NCBI GenBank assembly: GCA_023389745.1
Contig: JAEWED010000076.1
Span: 1 to 20,299 of the forward strand
Direction of reading: 5' to 3'
Source of the DNA: Actinomycetes bacterium
GTDB lineage: Bacteria > Actinomycetota > Acidimicrobiia > Acidimicrobiales > Microtrichaceae
Length of the DNA: 20,299 nt
In this document: one piece after another, positions 16,218 to 20,299 of the stretch
Layout of the letters: the number at the start of each line of letters is the position of its first letter
Position numbering within the stretch: position 1 is the stretch's first letter
The notes under the pieces: generated by a model
What the model was told of the DNA's origin: nothing
Databases searched by the model: none
The model's input: only the letters and a program-made list of their open reading frames with translations
Made by a program: the position numbers and the translations under genes

Positions 16218-16854
16218 TCGCCGGCGTCACCGTGTCGACCTCGCGCCAGCACCACCACGACACGACCGAGCGGTACGGGGCGTAGGGCTCACCGAGCACG
16301 CCGAGCTCCCTCTCGGTCGGCATGGCGTCCAGGCCGAAGGCCTTCGCGAAGCCGGCCCGCACGCCGTAGTCGCCGGTCGGCCAGACGTCGAGGCGTCGCA
16401 GGTCGAACATGAGGAACATCTGCGCCGTCCACGGCCCGATGCCGCGCACGACCGTCAGGTGGTCGATCACCGCGGGATCTGCGAGGCGGGCGATGCGGTC
16501 CAGCCGCAGCGTGCCGTCGCTCGACTTCACCGCCAGGTCCAGCAACGCGGCGGTCTTGGCACCCGACAGCCCCGCTGCGCGCAACGCGTCGGGGCCCGTC
16601 GCGAGCACGGCGTCGGGTGTGAACGGCTCCCCGACGGCGTCCTTCACACGCGCCCAGATCGTCGCGGCGGCGCGGCCGGCGAGCTGCTGGTAGGCGATCG
16701 AGGACGCGAGCGCCTCGAAGCGTCGGGCGGGTGGTGCGCCGCGACGGGGCACCGGTGGGCCGTGGCGATCGTGCATCTGCGCCATGACGGGATCCGCGGC
16801 GGCGAGCTCGGCCGCAGCGGCGCGCCACGCCGTGCGCGTGGCCTCTGCGGGCAT
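16207..16854 (-). CDS. HhH-GPD DNA glycosylase, AlkA-like
   Basis: Base-excision repair enzyme predicted to release alkylated bases such as 3-methyladenine. 215 aa, the short form without the AlkA N-terminal domain. FEALASSIAYQQLAGRAAATIWARV (46-70) is the conserved first HhH-GPD helix block with the YQQ intercalation region. The hairpin is LTVVRGIGPWTAQMFLMF (133-150), and the catalytic aspartate is probably D162 in DVWPTGDYGVRAGF. No FeS cysteines, so not an endonuclease III type. The ATG at 16854 shares one base with the crotonase TGA (TGATG), so it is translated from the same mRNA. It is convergent with the fusion flavoprotein gene, 7 nt apart. Confidence 0.9.
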   Translation of the reverse strand: MPAEATRTAWRAAAAELAAADPVMAQMHDRHGPPVPRRGAPPARRFEALASSIAYQQLAGRAAATIWARVKDAVGEPFTPDAVLATGPDALRAAGLSGAKTAALLDLAVKSSDGTLRLDRIARLADPAVIDHLTVVRGIGPWTAQMFLMFDLRRLDVWPTGDYGVRAGFAKAFGLDAMPTERELGVLGEPYAPYRSVVSWWCWREVDTVTPATPS

Positions 16855-17759
16855 CAGCGGTTCCTGAACTCGGGCGGCCGACGTTCGAAGAACGCACCGA
16901 CTGCCTCGGCGGTGTCCTCGGTGAACGAGGTCATGATCTGCGTCCGGTTCTCCAGGTCGATGCCGGCCCGCATGCTTGCGATCTCGAGGTTGGACCACAT
17001 GACCTCCTTGGTCATCCACACCCCGGTCGGAGAGTTGCCAGCGATGAGCCGAGCGGTGGCCGCTGCCTCGGCCATGAGGTCGTCGTCGTCGACGACGCGG
17101 CTCACCAGCCCGATGCGCTCCGCTTCGTCGGACTCGACCATCCGCCCGGTGAGGAGCAGTTCGAACGCCCGCGACGCACCGATCCAGCGCGGCAGCAACC
17201 ACGAGACGCCGATGTCGCAACCGGACAGCCCGATGCGCACGAACGCGACGTTGAAGCGTGCGGCGCGTGCTGCGACTCGGACGTCGGACGCGAGGGCCAG
17301 CGCCAGGCCGCCGCCGGACGCGGCGCCGTTCACCGCTGCGATGACGGGGATGCGCAGGGACCGCAGCGCGGGGACGAAGGCTGCGATGCGCTGCTGCAGG
17401 TCCATGCCGCGCTGCACCCGTCCACGGCCCTGGGCGTTGCCCGAGCCCGAGATGCCGATGTCGGTCAGGTCGAGCCCCGAGCAGAAGCCGCGACCGGCGC
17501 CCGTGAGTATCAGGGCGCGCAGCGACTCGTCCGCGGCGACCTGGTCGAGCGCCGCGTGCAGCTCTTCGATCAGCACGGGATCGAGCGCGTTGAGCCGGTC
17601 CGGACGGTCGAGCGTCAGCACTGCGATCGTGTCGTCGACGCCGACGGGCGCGGTCGGACCGGGCGTCGGCACGTCGAAGGCGGACAGCCGCTCGAGTCGC
17701 AGGGTCGTGTAGTCCCCGTGTGGGGTGGCGGTCTGCTCGGGTGAGGCCTGGTCGGTCAT
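16854..17759 (-). CDS. Enoyl-CoA hydratase/isomerase (crotonase) family protein
   Basis: 301-aa crotonase-fold acyl-CoA enzyme. The first oxyanion segment is GRGFCSGLDL (89-98) and the second is AAVNGAASGGGLALALASDVRVAA (141-164). The two hydratase glutamates are absent: the position of rat Glu144 is Ala153 and that of Glu164 is Phe173. D182 in SGCDIGVSWLLPRWIG is kept and lines up with the catalytic Asp of dienoyl-CoA isomerases. So an isomerase or another acyl-CoA reaction is more likely than hydration; this is inference from alignment by eye. Similar GCDIG-type proteins are common in actinobacteria. About 40 extra N-terminal residues precede the fold. It lies between the small zinc protein gene (28-nt gap) and the glycosylase gene (1-nt overlap). 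Confidence 0.88.
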   Translation of the reverse strand: MTDQASPEQTATPHGDYTTLRLERLSAFDVPTPGPTAPVGVDDTIAVLTLDRPDRLNALDPVLIEELHAALDQVAADESLRALILTGAGRGFCSGLDLTDIGISGSGNAQGRGRVQRGMDLQQRIAAFVPALRSLRIPVIAAVNGAASGGGLALALASDVRVAARAARFNVAFVRIGLSGCDIGVSWLLPRWIGASRAFELLLTGRMVESDEAERIGLVSRVVDDDDLMAEAAATARLIAGNSPTGVWMTKEVMWSNLEIASMRAGIDLENRTQIMTSFTEDTAEAVGAFFERRPPEFRNR

Positions 17760-17787
17760 CCCCCGAGCATCGCGCGGGTGTGCGTGC

Positions 17788-18096
17788 TCAGGCGCTGCGT
17801 GCGATGGCCGGCGCGTCGCTCGACGCGGTGGCGCGTCGCCTCACGACGGGGGAGCGGTCCACCTCGCCGTGGGGCTCACCCGCCTGCTCGTAGCAGTCGG
17901 CGTGGAAGTGCTCCACGCGCGACCAACGGCCCTGTTCGTACACGTTGCAGATCACCTGCTTGTGCCGGACCTTGGCCTGGAACTTCACGCGCTCTCCGCA
18001 GCGCGTGCAGTCGACGGTGCTTCCCGGTTCGACGTCGCGGAGCACGGCACGGCTCCTCAACGTTCCCTCGGCTGGTGTGATGGTGCTGGTCCCCAT
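17788..18096 (-). CDS. Small zinc-binding protein of unknown function
   Basis: 102-aa predicted soluble protein. After an N-terminal segment LRSRAVLRDVEPGSTVDC come C30 and C33 (CTRCGE), C50, then H63, H65 and C68 in VEHFHADCYEQAGEPHG. The CxxC...HxxC arrangement resembles treble-clef or PARP-type zinc sites and I expect one bound zinc. The tail (VRRRATASSDAPAIARSA) is basic and disordered. I do not recognise a named family, though similar short proteins seem to occur in related actinobacteria. Frame and composition fit a real gene, and it precedes the crotonase on the same strand. The ATG at 18096 follows GATACCTGACCTC, a sequence whose first 12 bases also occur at the cysDNC promoter. Confidence 0.75.
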   Translation of the reverse strand: MGTSTITPAEGTLRSRAVLRDVEPGSTVDCTRCGERVKFQAKVRHKQVICNVYEQGRWSRVEHFHADCYEQAGEPHGEVDRSPVVRRRATASSDAPAIARSA

Positions 18097-18149
18097 GAGG
18101 TCAGGTATCGGACGTCGTTGCGACGGGCCTGACACCACGCGGCAGAATT

Positions 18150-18163
18150 GGGCCGAACGGCCC
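18150..18163 (-). terminator. Compact GC hairpin downstream of ettA
   Basis: GGGCCG (18150-18155) and CGGCCC (18158-18163) are perfect complements with a 2-nt gap, 50 nt after the ettA stop and upstream of the zinc-protein gene. The rest of 18097-18213 shows no gene. Confidence 0.35.
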
Positions 18164-18213
18164 ATACGGGCCGGACGGCTTCGACCGAGGTGGATCAGCT
18201 GCAGGTCAGGGCG

Positions 18214-19911
<1,698 letters not shown>

Positions 19912-20047
19912 GAGGTCGGATCGTACCGGTCGCCCACAGTGCTGCCGAACGCGCCCCCGACCGACTGGGCCCCCGAGACCGGCTCCCGAACGCGCCAGCG
20001 GCCCGGATCCGTGGATCCGGGCCGCATGGAGTTCGTTGACCGAGTGG
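19912..20047. other. Intergenic region between ettA and the histone-like gene
   Basis: 136 bp, no gene seen. It holds the ettA -10-like TACGAT (minus strand, 8 nt before the ATG), an 11-bp direct repeat CCGAACGCGCC at 19945-19955 and 19986-19996, and the strong hairpin described separately. Confidence 0.5.
19998..20025 (-). terminator. 13-bp stem hairpin after the histone-like gene
   Basis: A perfect 13-bp inverted repeat (19998-20010 with 20013-20025) separated by only two bases, 22 nt after the stop of the Lys/Ala/Pro-rich protein. No T run follows, but it is the strongest hairpin in the window and well placed as a terminator. Confidence 0.65.
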
Positions 20048-20299
20048 TCAGCTCTTCTTGGCAGGCGCCTTGCGGGCCGGGGCCTTGCGAGCGGGGGCCT
20101 TGCGAGCGGGCGCCTTCTTGGCAGGTGCCTTCTTCGCGGGCGCCTTCTTGGCAGGTGCCTTCTTCGCGGGCGCCTTCTTCGCGGGCGCCTTCTTGGCCGG
20201 AGCCTTCTTCGCGGGTGCCTTCTTTGCAGGTGCCTTCTTCGCGGGCGCCTTCTTGGCCGGAGCCTTCTTCGCGGGCGCCTTCTTCGCGGGCGCCTTCTT
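20048..20299 (-). CDS. C-terminal tail of a histone H1-like / HU-like DNA-binding protein, cut by right window edge
   Basis: 83 codons plus stop are visible and the frame continues past the right edge. Read on the minus strand the protein is 13 copies of KKAPA, three copies of RKAPA and a final KKS. Such tails occur on actinobacterial HU proteins (HupB/Hlp type) and on histone H1-like proteins, where they bind DNA or RNA and compact the nucleoid. The N-terminal domain that would settle which is outside the window, so I give no symbol. The DNA looks like a minisatellite but frame and codon use show it is coding: third positions vary (GCG/GCA/GCT/GCC, CCC/CCT/CCG) while the residues do not. Followed by a strong hairpin. 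Confidence 0.85.
   Translation of the reverse strand, partial: KKAPAKKAPAKKAPAKKAPAKKAPAKKAPAKKAPAKKAPAKKAPAKKAPAKKAPAKKAPAKKAPARKAPARKAPARKAPAKKS

Noticed and set aside
20051..20299. Regular 15-bp repeats taken as a CRISPR array or non-coding minisatellite
   Set aside because: No spacers, units are contiguous, frame is open and synonymous variation keeps the peptide constant.

Overview
This is a high-GC actinobacterial chromosome segment. I think the source is close to class Acidimicrobiia (Ilumatobacter-like), but that placement is inferred from gene content and style. The pointers are the NucS mismatch endonuclease, a Lys/Ala/Pro-tailed histone-like protein, a DUF4395 membrane protein and many genes with a TANNNT box 6-7 nt before the start codon (leaderless mRNAs). 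There is no tRNA, rRNA, CRISPR array, transposase, integrase or phage gene. It reads as ordinary core chromosome with one small repeat-bounded cassette.

Layout. 1-1645 (-): a VanW/YoaR-type envelope protein, cut by the left edge. 1723-2580 (+): a MaoC double-hotdog hydratase. 2592-4171 (-): a DGPF/YciI protein translationally coupled to an ECF42-type sigma factor with a C-terminal TPR region, preceded by a match to the ECF42 target promoter. 4259-5170: two divergent MarR-type regulators sharing a 75-bp control region with two identical-arm operators. 5191-5731: a SnoaL-like gene bracketed by inverted copies of a 40-bp palindromic repeat, with a 3 x 20-bp tandem repeat next to it. 5779-8946 (-): nucS, a DUF4395 protein and typA. 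9098-11460 (-): an AarF/UbiB-family kinase-like protein coupled to a CysQ-type phosphatase. 11582-14439 (+): cysD-cysN-cysC. 14505-16199 (+): a receiver / glutaredoxin-like / thioredoxin-reductase-like fusion. 16207-18096 (-): an AlkA-type glycosylase, a crotonase and a small zinc-binding protein. 18214-19911 (-): ettA. 20048-20299 (-): the C-terminal tail of a histone-like protein, cut by the right edge.

How the genes fit together. CysD and CysN make APS, CysC phosphorylates it to PAPS, and the divergent CysQ removes the PAP left after PAPS use, so 10696-14439 is a sulfate-activation locus with both halves of the nucleotide cycle. NucS and the AlkA-like glycosylase are genome-maintenance genes. 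TypA and EttA are translation factors. MaoC and the crotonase belong to acyl-CoA metabolism. The sigma-factor block and the MarR pair are two neighbouring regulatory modules.

I found no new defence or mobile system. The strongest unusual signals are the twin operators between the two MarR genes, the ECF42-like promoter ahead of the DGPF gene, a 28-bp duplication that creates a 26-codon relay ORF between cysD and cysN, the paired palindromic repeats around the SnoaL gene, and a redox/response-regulator fusion whose signalling and redox residues are all missing.
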